Shown here: positions 63,923 to 64,000 of the stretch, piece by piece
How the letters are laid out: each line of letters starts with the position of its first letter
Numbering within the stretch: position 1 is the first letter of the stretch
DNA from: Sphingobacterium multivorum
GTDB lineage: Bacteria; Bacteroidota; Bacteroidia; Sphingobacteriales; Sphingobacteriaceae
Direction of reading: 5' to 3'
Assembly: GCF_900457465.1 (NCBI RefSeq)
Contig: NZ_UAUU01000011.1
Location: forward strand, 1,984,001-2,048,000
DNA length: 64,000 nucleotides
Position numbers and translations under genes: made by a program
Notes under the pieces: generated by a model
Told to the model about the DNA's origin: nothing
Database searches by the model: none
Seen by the model: the letters and a program-made list of their open reading frames with translations, nothing else

Positions 63923-64000
63923 TTAATTCAATTGGAAAATATCGGTTCCTATCTTCTCGAATGATGTGCATAGCTCAAATGCTTTTTGTGATTTAAGCTG
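63923..64000 (-). CDS. 3' end of an unidentified gene (partial, runs off the right edge)
   Basis: 26 codons ending KIGTDIFQLN before TAA at 63923-63925. Helical, with one cysteine. Same strand and likely same operon as the PRTRC cluster. Too short to identify. Confidence 0.5.
   Translation of the reverse strand, partial: QLKSQKAFELCTSFEKIGTDIFQLN

Noticed and set aside
1..64000. CRISPR arrays, tRNA or rRNA genes
   Set aside because: No regularly spaced repeats with spacers and no cloverleaf or rRNA-like stretch were seen. The three 30-bp repeats near 50 kb are irregularly spaced and lie at promoters.
58176..64000. A ThiF-type thiamine or molybdopterin biosynthesis locus
   Set aside because: The surrounding B, C, E and F genes identify PRTRC; no cofactor biosynthesis gene is present.

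Overview
This window comes from a Bacteroidota chromosome or large mobile element, most likely Sphingobacteriaceae (Sphingobacterium or Pedobacter type). The signs are Bacteroidetes-type tra genes (DUF4133, DUF4141, TraJ/K/M/N/O/Q), two SusC/SusD outer-membrane loci driven by ECF sigma/FecR pairs, A-rich ribosome-binding regions and low GC. It reads as the interior of an integrative conjugative element or conjugative plasmid loaded with cargo; no end of the element, tRNA, rRNA or CRISPR array is visible.

Layout. (1) 1-9.4 kb: a conjugation operon in the order traF-G-I-J-K-unknown-L-M-N-O-Q, closed by a clear terminator. TraG is interrupted exactly inside its Walker A motif by a 53-nt insert that folds into a 14-bp hairpin. 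(2) 9.6-21 kb: an unknown gene, then a MauE/DoxX membrane protein fused to a propeller-like domain and a short cysteine-rich exported peptide. They converge on an S9 peptidase-SusD-SusC operon with FecR and an ECF sigma factor behind it. (3) 21.6-30.2 kb: a polymorphic toxin cassette. It holds a transglutaminase-like secreted protein, a mini-RHS protein with a PD-(D/E)xK nuclease-like tip, four small downstream genes that may include immunity genes, and a second transglutaminase-like gene broken by an IS21-family element with a TGCA target duplication. (4) 30.2-37 kb: an S24-type repressor divergent from dinB and dnaE, then PA2169-family and O-methyltransferase genes, ending in a 78-bp second copy of the dnaE 3' end. 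(5) 37.4-40.4 kb: a lipoprotein with a putative cysteine-hydrolase tip followed by three related small membrane-anchored proteins, possibly toxin and immunity. (6) 40.6-52.3 kb: a second ECF sigma/FecR/SusC/SusD locus with a TlpA-like thioredoxin protein, and on the opposite strand another short exported peptide, a stand-alone MauE-like protein and a lipoprotein, then a TPR/AraC regulator. (7) 52.9-57.9 kb: an orphan contractile-injection cargo island (VgrG, DUF4280 PAAR-like tip, effector, TPR protein, unknown protein). (8) 58.1-64 kb, minus strand: the PRTRC operon (E, C, F, B, ThiF), a ubiquitin-like conjugation cassette, led by a tight run of small unknown genes.

The two most unusual items are the hairpin insert in the TraG P-loop, where skipping the insert would restore exactly the normal motif and an 840-residue protein, and the twin peptide/MauE/SusCD modules, which look like a repeated, little-described system for making, oxidising or importing small cysteine peptides. 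Several genes (dnaE, the TlpA-like gene, the AraC regulator, vgrG and the effector) contain single-base frameshifts, many in homopolymers. Sequencing error is a real alternative to decay for those.
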